The notes under the pieces were generated by a model. It ran no database searches. It was not told the origin of the DNA and was given only the letters and a program-made list of their open reading frames with translations. From an uncultured Bacteroidales bacterium (GTDB lineage: Bacteria; Bacteroidota; Bacteroidia; Bacteroidales; F082): DNA of 48,948 nt. Positions 1-7,513 of the stretch are shown in pieces. The stretch covers positions 1-48,948 of the forward strand of contig CAJOEZ010000026.1 of assembly GCA_905233685.1 (NCBI GenBank), written 5' to 3'. The translations under genes were made by a program, and so were the position numbers. Within the stretch, counting starts at the first letter, position 1, and the number at the start of each line of letters is the position of its first letter.

Positions 1-1323
1 CTGAAATTTACAAGATACATTGATGAAGACACCACGAAAATCTTCTCATTATACGATTATTGCTGCCATGTGGTACAAAGAGTTACAATAGAGAAACATC
101 TAGGGGACAGCGTGAAATTAGACCTTGAAGTGTGCAACTTTCACCCAGCACTACTACCATTTTTCTACAACAACATGGAAGTGTATGGAGTTGACAACGG
201 GAACAAAGAGCCTTTGCAATTTGGCTTATCTAATGTTGGCGTTGCCATTGATAATCAAGGCTATGACACAATAGACATTTCATTCTATTTTAACCCGAAT
301 TCACTCATGTTGTACAAATACAAAATGGCATTCGGTGGAATTACCATGTATCAATCAGGATGGCATTCGATGTTTTTCACAAGTTCCAACATGGAGTTTG
401 ATGAAATAAACGTTATTTGCGCAGATGGCATCAACATGTTTTTGGAGGGTCCATACGTCCACAAAGACAATCGTTTTACGATGCATAATTTAAATAATCC
501 AACCATTAATGCCTTTCTGATAAATTTGGAGTATTACGTTAATGACACTCTTTCTGAAAACCCTGACATCACCGCATTCTTGTTCAAAGGCAATAATGCA
601 TGGCAAGATACAATAACCGGAGATTGGCACGATTGGGAGCCTGATGAAGAAAGCCATCCAAAAAGTCGCCTGCCATCAAATGTTGCAAGTGTAATCGATA
701 ACTTGTCAAGCTTTTTCAACAAGAGAGTTGCAAGCCTGGAGTATATTGACACCTACACAACCCTTGTAGACAATGATGACGAATCGTGTTGGGGAGCGGC
801 CTACGATATTGATGATGAAAATTGGTTTATCGTTATGGACACGTCTTTCTGGAACGACTATCAGTGGTGTCATGAAACGGTGCATTGCTTTAACACAAAA
901 TTGCCTTGCCGCAACGATTCTTCTTATTATTTCTTCAACGAATCAATGACGGAGTTCGTTTCGGTTTATTTTGGCACACCAGAGAAAACCAGCATTGATA
1001 GTGTTTTTATTAAAAGGATGGAAAAATATGGCAAACTGCTTGATGGTTTCCCATCCATTTTTCAAGTTGAAAACAACCGGATGGGGATTGACGGCAGCGG
1101 TTCATTTTATGTAACTTACGTGAAAACCCCATATTGCTTGCATCTTCTTGCAAAAGATGTCGGCGAACATCGTTTTATGGAGATATGCCAAGGGTTTTAC
1201 AAGCATATCAACAAAATGGAAACATACACATTCGCTGATTTTGCAGATTACATGCTTAAACATGGCGTGTCGTATGAGCAATGGAAGCAATTTATGACCA
1301 ATCTGTATTCGAAGGATTTTTGA
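1..1323 (+). CDS. Gluzincin-type (M1-like) metallopeptidase homologue, 5' end missing
   Basis: The reading frame is open from the first base, so the gene very probably begins upstream of the window; a GTG at 70 is the first internal start candidate and would give 417 residues. Numbered from that GTG, HETVH lies at 268-272 and is followed after exactly 18 residues by the Glu of an NE pair (290-291). HExxH-x18-E is the zinc-binding signature of M1-type gluzincins (two His and one Glu bind zinc, the first Glu is catalytic). The rest is acidic and aromatic-rich with no recognisable M1 N-terminal domain, so the substrate is unknown. No signal peptide can be judged because the true start is absent. 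The gene looks more AT-rich than the housekeeping genes further right, which hints at accessory origin. The zincin assignment is fairly firm; peptidase activity is an inference. Confidence 0.7.
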   Translation: MKFTRYIDEDTTKIFSLYDYCCHVVQRVTIEKHLGDSVKLDLEVCNFHPALLPFFYNNMEVYGVDNGNKEPLQFGLSNVGVAIDNQGYDTIDISFYFNPNSLMLYKYKMAFGGITMYQSGWHSMFFTSSNMEFDEINVICADGINMFLEGPYVHKDNRFTMHNLNNPTINAFLINLEYYVNDTLSENPDITAFLFKGNNAWQDTITGDWHDWEPDEESHPKSRLPSNVASVIDNLSSFFNKRVASLEYIDTYTTLVDNDDESCWGAAYDIDDENWFIVMDTSFWNDYQWCHETVHCFNTKLPCRNDSSYYFFNESMTEFVSVYFGTPEKTSIDSVFIKRMEKYGKLLDGFPSIFQVENNRMGIDGSGSFYVTYVKTPYCLHLLAKDVGEHRFMEICQGFYKHINKMETYTFADFADYMLKHGVSYEQWKQFMTNLYSKDF

Positions 1324-1417
1324 AGCGGAGAGCGGAAAATGGATTAAGGAGTGACTTTTTGTCGTGCTAACGTTATGCGTGCTAACGGGATTACGAAGAC
1401 TCCCCGGCCTGTGGCCA

Positions 1418-1434
1418 CCCCCTCACAGAGGGGG
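1418..1434. repeat. GC-rich perfect hairpin between the first two genes
   Basis: CCCCCTC and GAGGGGG form a perfect 7-bp stem with an ACA loop. Flanking GGCCTGTGGCC and further GC-rich complementary stretches extend the structure between about 1402 and 1455. Just upstream, CGTGCTAACG occurs twice (1363-1372 and 1378-1387), 15 bp apart. There is no U-tract after the stem, so it is not a standard terminator; it resembles a dispersed intergenic palindrome. It lies in the 176-bp gap before the frameshifted cargo gene. Confidence 0.55.
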
Positions 1435-1499
1435 ACGGGCCAGCCCACAGAGGATGGGACAAATAGGACTTAATAAGACTAATAAAAACCTATAGAATA

Positions 1500-2376
1500 A
1501 TGAAAGCAACAAGACTTTACACCTTGCTTGCGCTCCTGCTGATGGCGGGAGGGGCGACGATGCAAGCACAAGAATGGATGAGCCTTCTCAAAGACAATTC
1601 CGAATGGAATATTCTATGGCAATCCACTGGCGTTCCGACACCTGAATTAATTACTGAAAGTTTGGTGATATCAGGCGACACATTAATAGACGGTGAATTA
1701 TACAAAAAAGTGTTACGGAAACTATCATCTGAGACCCAATATTGGCATGGTAGCATGGAATATGATTTATATGGTATAATTAAAGAAGAGGAATCGGGGA
1801 AGGTGTTTTATAAGCCTAAAGAACAGGAGGTTGAGTATCTATTGTATGATTTTGGAATGAATGTCAATGACACGGCGGTAATGTATTGGTGCCAAAATCC
1901 AAATTGTGAAGTCCATGTCCGTATCGATTCAATTGCTACGCAACACATTGCGGGTGAGATGGCTCAACACATGGGTGGAAGGTATAGGTGCGACGGAAGG
2001 GCTGTTATATAGTTGCCATGTTGTCAGTGCTGGGGGAATAACTCTTCACGAACTCCTATGCTATCATGTGGATGGAGAACTCGTTTGGCAGAATCCCATT
2101 TATAACACTTGCCTGATTGATAATTATGATGGTATTCAAGATAACACAGTGGGATTTAGTGTACAGGTTTATCCCAATCCAGCAAAAGACAAAGTTGTTA
2201 TTGAAGGCCTTGAAACCTCTGAGGTGCAGTTCTACAACGCCCTCGGCCAGATGGTGAAGACAGTGCGGGATACGAATGAGATTGATTTGAGTGGATTGGT
2301 GGAAGGGGTTTATCTGCTGCGCATTACGGATGCAGAAGGGAGAAACCGTACGACGCGGGTGGTGGTGAAAAAATAG
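1500..2376 (+). pseudogene. Type IX secretion cargo protein with C-terminal sorting domain, frameshifted
   Basis: The first frame (1500-2012) starts with a signal peptide ending near AQA/QE and continues into a short secreted domain of the kind seen in Bacteroidales cell-surface proteins. The reading then continues in the next frame (visible to 2376) with WVEGIGATEGLL and a C-terminal domain of about 70 residues: YPNPAKDKVVIEG, then FYNALGQMVK, then GVYLLRI and a basic end. This is the layout of a type A T9SS sorting domain, which would normally direct the protein through the secretion system encoded at 6.4-12.5 kb. Sense switches between frames around 1950-1960, consistent with one extra base. 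A real pseudogene, a sequencing error and a programmed shift are all possible; there is no obvious slippery heptamer. The joined protein would be about 290 residues. Confidence 0.75.
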
Positions 2377-2397
2377 AGGCTCCTTTTTAAAACGAGC

Positions 2398-2431
2398 AAA
2401 AGGCTGACTGCGAAAGCGGTTGGCCTTTTTT
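2398..2431 (+). terminator. Rho-independent terminator after the frameshifted cargo gene
   Basis: AAAAGGC pairs with GCCTTTT around a GC-rich inner stem closed by a GAAA tetraloop and followed by a T-run. It lies 22 bp after the cargo gene stop codon. It shares the preceding ACGAGCAAAAG and the CGAAAG loop with the terminator after the Fic gene, so the two look like copies of one terminator family. Confidence 0.75.
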
Positions 2432-2485
2432 CGTGGTTGTCGCGATATGACACCAACTTACAAAACCATCAAAAAACCACGGTTT

Positions 2486-2559
2486 TATTCCTAAAATTGC
2501 AAAAATCGGAATAATATCGGTATATTTGCGGCATGAAAATCAAAAAATCGGAATGATAT
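2486..2559 (+). promoter_or_regulatory. Fic gene promoter with flanking direct repeats (candidate operators)
   Basis: A -7 box TATATTTG lies at 2521-2528, with a TTG at 2497-2499. A 17-bp repeat, AAAAATCGGAATRATAT, occurs at 2501-2517 (over the upstream promoter region) and again at 2543-2559 (over the leader and the ATG at 2558), 42 bp apart, about four helical turns. The upstream copy also forms an inverted repeat with TTATTCC at 2485-2491. The geometry suits repression by a protein bound on both sides of the start site. The helix-turn-helix at the N terminus of the Fic protein is the obvious candidate binder (inference). Confidence 0.6.
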
Positions 2560-3481
2560 GAAGTATATTAAGGTTTCGGAAGCCGCCGCAAAATGGGGCA
2601 TTTCCTCAAGGAGAGTGAGAGCGTTGTGCGAACAAGGCCGCATTGCAGGTGTGGAGCGAAAGGGTAATCTGTATTTGATTCCAGAGGATGCAGCACAGCC
2701 CATAGATGCAAGAACTTATGCAAAAAAGACCATCAAAAAGACTTACTGGCCAATTCTTGAACAAGTTGACGCGCTCAAGAAATCGTTGGATGCCTGCCGC
2801 CCCTTGACACCGGCTGAAGTGGAGGCGATAAAAGAGGTTTTCCTTGTCGAGCATATTTACAATAGCAATGCCATCGAAGGAAACACTTTGACTTTGCAGG
2901 AAACCGCCCTTGTGCTTCAAGGTGTTACCATCGACCAGAAACCCCTTAAAGACCATTTGGAAGCCGTGGGTTACAAAGAAGCATTTCAATATATGGAGGA
3001 ACTGGCAAAACAAGACAAGGAGCTTTCCGAATTTGACATCAAGGGCATTCACAATTTGGTGTTGGCCGACCGACCGGAAGACAGAGGAACCTTCCGCAGG
3101 GTCAATGTGCGCATAGCAGGCGGCTTGACGAATCCCGTGCAGCCGTATCTGATTGAGCCGAAGATTGAGGAACTGCTGAACGATTACATCACTTGGCGCA
3201 AAACAATGCACATCGTGGAATGTGTCGCGCTTTTCCATCTTCGTTTTGAGAGCATCCACCCGTTCATCGACGGGAATGGCCGCACAGGCCGACTTTTGAT
3301 GAATCTACAACTCATCAAAGCAGGATTGCCGGCGGTCAACATTAAGTTTTCTGACAGGAAACGTTACTACGATGCATTCGATGAATATGCCACTACCGGA
3401 TCTGCTGAAGCTATGACAAAAATTGTTGGTGAGGCATTAGTGGCCAGAATGAGGGAAATGCTTGAAATTATAAACGAATAA
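2558..3481 (+). CDS. Fic/DOC family protein with N-terminal helix-turn-helix
   Basis: A Fic-fold enzyme that probably transfers AMP or a related nucleotide group from a nucleotide substrate to a target protein. The active motif HPFIDGNGRTGR is at residues 234-245 and is complete, including the catalytic His, the Gly-Asn anion-binding turn and the final Arg. An inhibitory motif of the S/TxxxE(G/N) type is at 103-108 (SNAIEG), N-terminal to the Fic core, as in class II self-inhibited Fic proteins. Residues 1-50 form a MerR/excisionase-like winged helix-turn-helix (VSEAAAKWGISSRRVRALCE), which suggests DNA binding. The length (307) is usual for stand-alone Fic proteins of this type. The gene stands alone, with its own promoter and terminator and operator-like repeats. 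No antitoxin partner gene is adjacent, which fits in-cis inhibition. The target is unknown. Confidence 0.92.
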   Translation: MKYIKVSEAAAKWGISSRRVRALCEQGRIAGVERKGNLYLIPEDAAQPIDARTYAKKTIKKTYWPILEQVDALKKSLDACRPLTPAEVEAIKEVFLVEHIYNSNAIEGNTLTLQETALVLQGVTIDQKPLKDHLEAVGYKEAFQYMEELAKQDKELSEFDIKGIHNLVLADRPEDRGTFRRVNVRIAGGLTNPVQPYLIEPKIEELLNDYITWRKTMHIVECVALFHLRFESIHPFIDGNGRTGRLLMNLQLIKAGLPAVNIKFSDRKRYYDAFDEYATTGSAEAMTKIVGEALVARMREMLEIINE

Positions 3482-3492
3482 TGGAAACGAGC

Positions 3493-3527
3493 AAAAGACC
3501 TGCCTCGAAAGGGGTGGGTCTTTTTTT
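3493..3527 (+). terminator. Rho-independent terminator after the Fic gene
   Basis: AAAAGACC pairs with GGGTCTTTT around a short GCC/GGG inner stem with a CGAAAG-containing loop, and a run of seven T follows. It begins 11 bp after the Fic stop codon and resembles the terminator at 2398-2431 in sequence as well as in shape. Confidence 0.8.
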
Positions 3528-3612
3528 GTGGCATTTCACTTTCCTTTTTTGCGGTAAACTGAATCAGATAAAAATCCGAATAACATAACAATATGATTAT
3601 CAATAAAAACAA

Positions 3613-3685
3613 ATGCAGTTTTGGCGCAATCTCGCATTTTTAGTCAGATTGCGCCAAAAAAATATGCAGTTTTCTGGCGCAATCT
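3613..3685. repeat. Three-copy palindromic element (GGCGCAATCT) in the Fic-M23 gap
   Basis: ATGCAGTTTTGGCGCAATCT lies at 3613-3632 and recurs at 3664-3685 with two extra bases (CT) before GGCGCAATCT. Between them, at 3646-3659, is the exact reverse complement AGATTGCGCCAAAA, which forms a perfect 14-bp stem with TTTTGGCGCAATCT at 3619-3632 across a 13-nt loop. The rest of this 304-bp gap (3482-3785) holds the Fic terminator, a diverged copy of the Fic operator repeat near 3570 (AAAAATCCGAATAACAT) and the promoter of the next gene. No coding frame is evident. It may be a protein-binding site or a small palindromic mobile-repeat remnant. Confidence 0.65.
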
Positions 3686-3747
3686 TGAAATTATCGTCCT
3701 ACCGAAGCCCTGTTCTAACTATTTTCCACCTATCCCGCAATAAATTG

Positions 3748-3755
3748 TATTTTTG
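3748..3755 (+). promoter_or_regulatory. -7 promoter box TATTTTTG for the M23 peptidase gene
   Basis: TATTTTTG matches the Bacteroidota -7 consensus TAnnTTTG and is followed by GC, as in most promoters of this window. It lies 30 bp before the ATG at 3786, giving a short leader of roughly 20-25 nt. Confidence 0.6.
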
Positions 3756-3785
3756 CAGGTTATTAATACCTTATAAAACTGCAAA

Positions 3786-4721
3786 ATGACAGAAACAAAG
3801 GATAAAAAACCACGGAAATTCAGCTTTCGGAACATTTCGCTGAAGAAACTGAACCAGAAGTACGATTTCCTCATGTCGCACGACGAGAGCGGTCGTCCCA
3901 TGCTCAAGTTTAGACTTAACCTGCTCAATTTGATTCTCGTCATTATTGGCATGGCGTTGCTGCTCATCATCATTACAACCTACATCATCGCTTTCACGCC
4001 TTTGCGCGAATACATTCCGGGCTATACGGACAGCAACCTCAATCGCGAGGTGTATCAACTCAACTTGCGTGCCGACTCGCTCGTTGCCGAGTTGCAGAAG
4101 AAAGATGTCTATTTCCAAAACCTGCAAAAGGTTATAGAAGGTTACGATTTCTCTGCCGACACCACCGATACGCCCATCAACATCTATGAGCCGTTGCCGC
4201 GCTCGGTCACCGATACCATTGTGCTGAAGAAATCTGTGCAAGACAGCCTGCTCCGCGCCGAGTTTGAGGCTCAGAACCAATACAACCTGTTTGGTGAAAA
4301 CCTGCTTTCATCCGCCAAGCGCAATACTACGGTCAAGAATTTCTTTGCACCTATCACTGGCCGCATTATCAAGGACTACAATCCCCAGACTGGTCATATG
4401 GGCATCGACATTGTCTCCGACGAGAGTCAAATCATCAATGCTACTTTGGACGGCACGGTGGTCTTCTCCATTTGGAGCATCGAAGATGGCTATTGCCTTG
4501 GCATTCAACACGAAGACGGCTATTTTTCCATCTATAAACATAATGCCACCTTGCTGAAAAACGAGGGCGATTTTGTGAAGGCTGGTGAAGCCGTTGCCAT
4601 CCTCGGACAGTCGGGCGAGACCGGCACGCAAAAGCATCTTCACTTCGAGTTGTGGCACAATGGTGTCTCTCTCAGCCCGTCCGAATACATGAGGATAGAA
4701 AATAATATCCTCGGCAACTAA
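3786..4721 (+). CDS. M23-family (LytM-type) peptidoglycan peptidase, membrane anchored
   Basis: A predicted periplasmic zinc endopeptidase, or regulator of one, acting on peptidoglycan peptide cross-links. The N terminus is basic and cytoplasmic, followed by one membrane segment at about residues 54-75 (rich in I, L and V). A coiled, polar linker follows, and the C-terminal M23 domain starts near residue 185. Visible M23 signatures are HMGIDI (first His/Asp zinc ligands) and HLHFELW, whose first His is the third ligand region. Both motifs are intact, so the enzyme may be active rather than degenerate. The length (311) is usual for Bacteroidota M23 proteins of this layout. It precedes rseP by 39 bp, though rseP has its own promoter box right after the stop codon. 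Confidence 0.9.
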   Translation: MTETKDKKPRKFSFRNISLKKLNQKYDFLMSHDESGRPMLKFRLNLLNLILVIIGMALLLIIITTYIIAFTPLREYIPGYTDSNLNREVYQLNLRADSLVAELQKKDVYFQNLQKVIEGYDFSADTTDTPINIYEPLPRSVTDTIVLKKSVQDSLLRAEFEAQNQYNLFGENLLSSAKRNTTVKNFFAPITGRIIKDYNPQTGHMGIDIVSDESQIINATLDGTVVFSIWSIEDGYCLGIQHEDGYFSIYKHNATLLKNEGDFVKAGEAVAILGQSGETGTQKHLHFELWHNGVSLSPSEYMRIENNILGN

Positions 4722-4728
4722 TTTTGTG

Positions 4729-4736
4729 TATCTTTG
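4729..4736 (+). promoter_or_regulatory. -7 promoter box TATCTTTG for rseP
   Basis: TATCTTTGC lies 24 bp upstream of the rseP ATG and 7 bp after the M23 stop codon. It matches TAnnTTTG; no clear -33 element is seen, since that position falls in the end of the M23 gene. Confidence 0.55.
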
Positions 4737-4760
4737 CACGCTTTTTCAAAACGATAAACT

Positions 4761-6236
4761 ATGGTTGTTCTCATCAAAATACTCCAGTTTTTGCTGGCAC
4801 TTTCCATCCTGATTTTCGTTCACGAGTTGGGTCATTTCTTAGCCGCCAAGGCTTTCAAGACGCGCGTTGAGAAGTTCTACCTCTTCTTCGATTGGGGCTT
4901 TTCGATTTTCCGTTGCAAGAAAGTGAACGGCCAATGGCGTTTCAAGTTCTTTGCGAAGAATGAACCCGAGAAATATACCGTCACCGAATATAAGGATGCC
5001 GCAGGCAAGAAACAAAAGAAATACGAACCCATCGACGTAAGCACCTTGCCCGAAGACGACTGGCGCCGCAGCGATGAGACAGAATACGGCATCGGGTGGT
5101 TCCCGCTGGGTGGCTACAACAAGATTGCCGGCATGGTGGACGAGTCGATGGACAAGTCGCAGATGCAGCAGCCTCCGCAGCCTTGGGAGTTCCGCTCCAA
5201 GCCTGCATGGCAACGCTTCATCATTATGATAGCCGGCGTGTTCATGAACGTGCTGCTGGCCTTCATTATTTATATAGGTCTGCTGACCAAGGAAGGCGAG
5301 CAATACCTGCCCACTGCCGAGGTCAACAAATATGGCATTTCGGTCGATAGTCTAGCTTACGAGTTCGGTCTCCGCGACGGCGACAAGATTCTGGCCGTCG
5401 ATGGCGAATACATCGAGAACTTCTCCGAAATCCCCATGCAGATCATCCTCGAAAAAGCCCAAACCATCGAGGTGGAACGCGATGGCAAAGACACGACCAT
5501 CGTCCTTCCCGACGATGCCTTGACACAACTACTCAGTAAGCAAGACGGCAACTTCATCTCGTTCCGCGTGCCTTTCCAAGTGGCCAGCGTCGTCGAAAAC
5601 AGCCCTGGCCAGGCGGGTGGTTTGCAGGAAGGCGATGTCATCATCGGCATTAATGACATCGAAACACCTTATTATCAGGATTTTGTTAAGAACATCAAGC
5701 AATACAAGAACAAGGATATCGATGTCATCGTGCTTCGTGGTGCCGACACCTTGGACTTGCCTATGCATTTGGGTGAGGAAGGGGTGATAGGTGCCTATCT
5801 GGCCCCGATTTCCACTTTCTATGAATTTGAGACCAAGGATTACACCTTCTTCGAGGCCATTCCCGCCGGATTCTCCAAGACCTTCAAGGAGTTGGGCGAC
5901 TATTGGAAGCAAGTCAAGCTCATCTTCAGCCCGAAGACGAAGGCTTACGAGAACGTGGGAGGATTCATTTCTATCGGCAAGATTTTCCCCGACACTTGGG
6001 ACTGGAGCATGTTCTGGCGTCTCACCGCATTTCTCTCCATTGCCCTCGCCGTGATGAACATCCTGCCCATACCGGCCTTGGACGGCGGCCACATCCTTTT
6101 CTTGCTCATCGAAATCATCACAAGGCGCAAGCCTTCCGACAAGTTTATGGAAGTGGCTGAAACAGTGGGTCTTATCATTGTGTTGGGACTCGTCATTTTG
6201 GCTAACGGCAACGATGTCATCAGGCTCTTTAAATAG
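4761..6236 (+). CDS. rseP: RseP-type site-2 intramembrane zinc metalloprotease
   Basis: An intramembrane protease that cleaves membrane-spanning substrates such as anti-sigma factors or signal-peptide remnants. HELGH is at residues 21-25 within the first membrane segment (zinc ligands and catalytic Glu). The second catalytic signature, NILPIPALDGG, is near residues 433-443 and supplies the Asp ligand. Between them are a membrane segment near 155-175 and two PDZ-like regions, roughly 190-255 and 265-335, the second containing SPGQAGGLQEGDVIIGIND. At 491 residues it is longer than the approximately 450-residue E. coli protein, mainly from a polar insertion at about 45-115 (TVTEYKDAAGKKQKKYEP), which is a common arrangement in Bacteroidetes homologues. 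It is transcribed with, or just after, the M23 gene. Confidence 0.95.
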   Translation: MVVLIKILQFLLALSILIFVHELGHFLAAKAFKTRVEKFYLFFDWGFSIFRCKKVNGQWRFKFFAKNEPEKYTVTEYKDAAGKKQKKYEPIDVSTLPEDDWRRSDETEYGIGWFPLGGYNKIAGMVDESMDKSQMQQPPQPWEFRSKPAWQRFIIMIAGVFMNVLLAFIIYIGLLTKEGEQYLPTAEVNKYGISVDSLAYEFGLRDGDKILAVDGEYIENFSEIPMQIILEKAQTIEVERDGKDTTIVLPDDALTQLLSKQDGNFISFRVPFQVASVVENSPGQAGGLQEGDVIIGINDIETPYYQDFVKNIKQYKNKDIDVIVLRGADTLDLPMHLGEEGVIGAYLAPISTFYEFETKDYTFFEAIPAGFSKTFKELGDYWKQVKLIFSPKTKAYENVGGFISIGKIFPDTWDWSMFWRLTAFLSIALAVMNILPIPALDGGHILFLLIEIITRRKPSDKFMEVAETVGLIIVLGLVILANGNDVIRLFK

Positions 6237-6389
6237 TTTGGAGTGTGGAGTTAATAGTTAGAAGTTAATAGTTTGAAATCTTGAAATTTAATAAATATCT
6301 CATTATCAACACTTTAGTTATTAAGTACAAAATTAATTTGCTTGCGTAAATACTTTTTCCGTAAATTCGCGGTTTTAATCGAACCAATC

Positions 6390-7370
6390 ATGTTGAAGTT
6401 GAAAAGGAAAATAACTCATATTGTTCTTATTTTCGTCATGGTTTTGGCGGCTTTTTCGGGAGTCAAAGCCCAGCAAACGCCTATTTTCACCAACTACACC
6501 AATTCCTATTCCTATATTAATGCGGGTTTTGCCGGATTGAGCGAAGGCATTAATCTGCTTGGGCTTTACCGTCAACAGTGGGCAGGCTTCGTCGATACCG
6601 AAGGAAATGAGGTGGCTCCACAAACTTTCTTGCTTACGGGAGATATGCCTATCCGTGCCATCCACGGGGGCATCGGGCTTTCCATCATGCAGGACCATAT
6701 TGGTTTTGAGAATAATATTAATGTAGGATTGGGCTATTCATTTCATCTCGACCTGGGTAGCTCGACGCTCGGCATCGGCTTGGCGGCAACGCTGCTCAAT
6801 CGAACCGTCGATTTCTCGAAGCTGAAACCCATATCCCCTGGCGACCCCGTCCTTTCGGGGATTAGCGGTGAGACGAGTGATATGCTTTTCGACTTCAACG
6901 TGGGTCTGTTTTGGCAAGTGCCGGAATCGTTCTATGTCGGCGTGTCGGTTGTCAATGTGCTTGAGACGGTGGGCAAGACCTTGAGCGAAAATGCCTCAAG
7001 CAGTGCCAGTTTCACCACCGACCGCACGTTTTACGTCTTGGCTGGCTGGCCCTTCCAATTCGAGGATCTTTCGATGTTTACTTTCATCCCTTCGATTAGT
7101 GTGATGTCCGACATCGCCTCCACCCAGCTCAATGCCAGTGCCAAAGTGGTTTACAACAACATCTTTTCGCTTGGCGTCAACTATCGCCCGCAAGAATCCG
7201 TCGGCCTGATGGTCGGCATCTCAATAAAAGACCTTACAATTGGCTACGCATACGACATCAACACAATGGGCTTAGGAGTGCCTGGGTCACATGAAGTGGC
7301 CCTCAGCTACTGCTTCAAGCTTGACCTCGACAAGACCCCGCGCGACTACCGAAGCGTAAGGTTCTTGTAA
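6390..7370 (+). CDS. porP: PorP/SprF family outer-membrane protein of the type IX system
   Basis: A predicted outer-membrane beta-barrel of the PorP/SprF family, which works with the gliding and secretion machinery at the outer membrane. The ATG at 6390 is chosen over one at 6342 because MLKLKRK is followed directly by a hydrophobic signal segment ending in VKAQQ, and because the upstream 16 codons overlap a possible promoter (TAAATTCG at 6362). The start QQTPIFTNYTNSYSYINAGFAG is the family signature: QxPxFxxYxxNxxxxNPAxxG, with local changes. The protein is 326 residues, the usual length, and ends in alternating hydrophobic strands (VALSYCFKL). It precedes gldK by 143 bp, and the gene order porP-gldK-L-M-N is the same as in Porphyromonas gingivalis. 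Confidence 0.92.
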   Translation: MLKLKRKITHIVLIFVMVLAAFSGVKAQQTPIFTNYTNSYSYINAGFAGLSEGINLLGLYRQQWAGFVDTEGNEVAPQTFLLTGDMPIRAIHGGIGLSIMQDHIGFENNINVGLGYSFHLDLGSSTLGIGLAATLLNRTVDFSKLKPISPGDPVLSGISGETSDMLFDFNVGLFWQVPESFYVGVSVVNVLETVGKTLSENASSSASFTTDRTFYVLAGWPFQFEDLSMFTFIPSISVMSDIASTQLNASAKVVYNNIFSLGVNYRPQESVGLMVGISIKDLTIGYAYDINTMGLGVPGSHEVALSYCFKLDLDKTPRDYRSVRFL

Positions 7371-7399
7371 CGGAAAAATAAAAAAATGGACGAAAAAAG

Positions 7400-7429
7400 T
7401 TGTACCAAACATAATAATTACTAATTTTG
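7400..7429 (+). promoter_or_regulatory. Promoter of the gldKLMN operon
   Basis: A TTG at 7400-7402 and TAATTTTG at 7422-7429 are separated by 19 bp, the typical Bacteroidota -33/-7 arrangement. The gldK ATG is 84 bp downstream of the -7 box. This suggests that gldKLMN can be transcribed independently of porP. Confidence 0.65.
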
Positions 7430-7513
7430 GCGGTTTTTTAAAACGAGCCGTCAGGCAAAAGAACTAAGATAGAAGAGTATTAACAAAAGAATAACCCCAT
7501 CGTTATCAAGAAG

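Noticed and set aside
1948..1965. Programmed frameshift in the type IX cargo gene
   Set aside because: No slippery heptamer with a downstream stem was recognised at the switch point, so a mutation or sequence error is simpler; kept only as an open possibility.
2606..3259. Minus-strand frame of 217 codons opposite the Fic gene
   Set aside because: The Fic frame has complete motifs, promoter and terminator; the antisense product has an unlikely composition.
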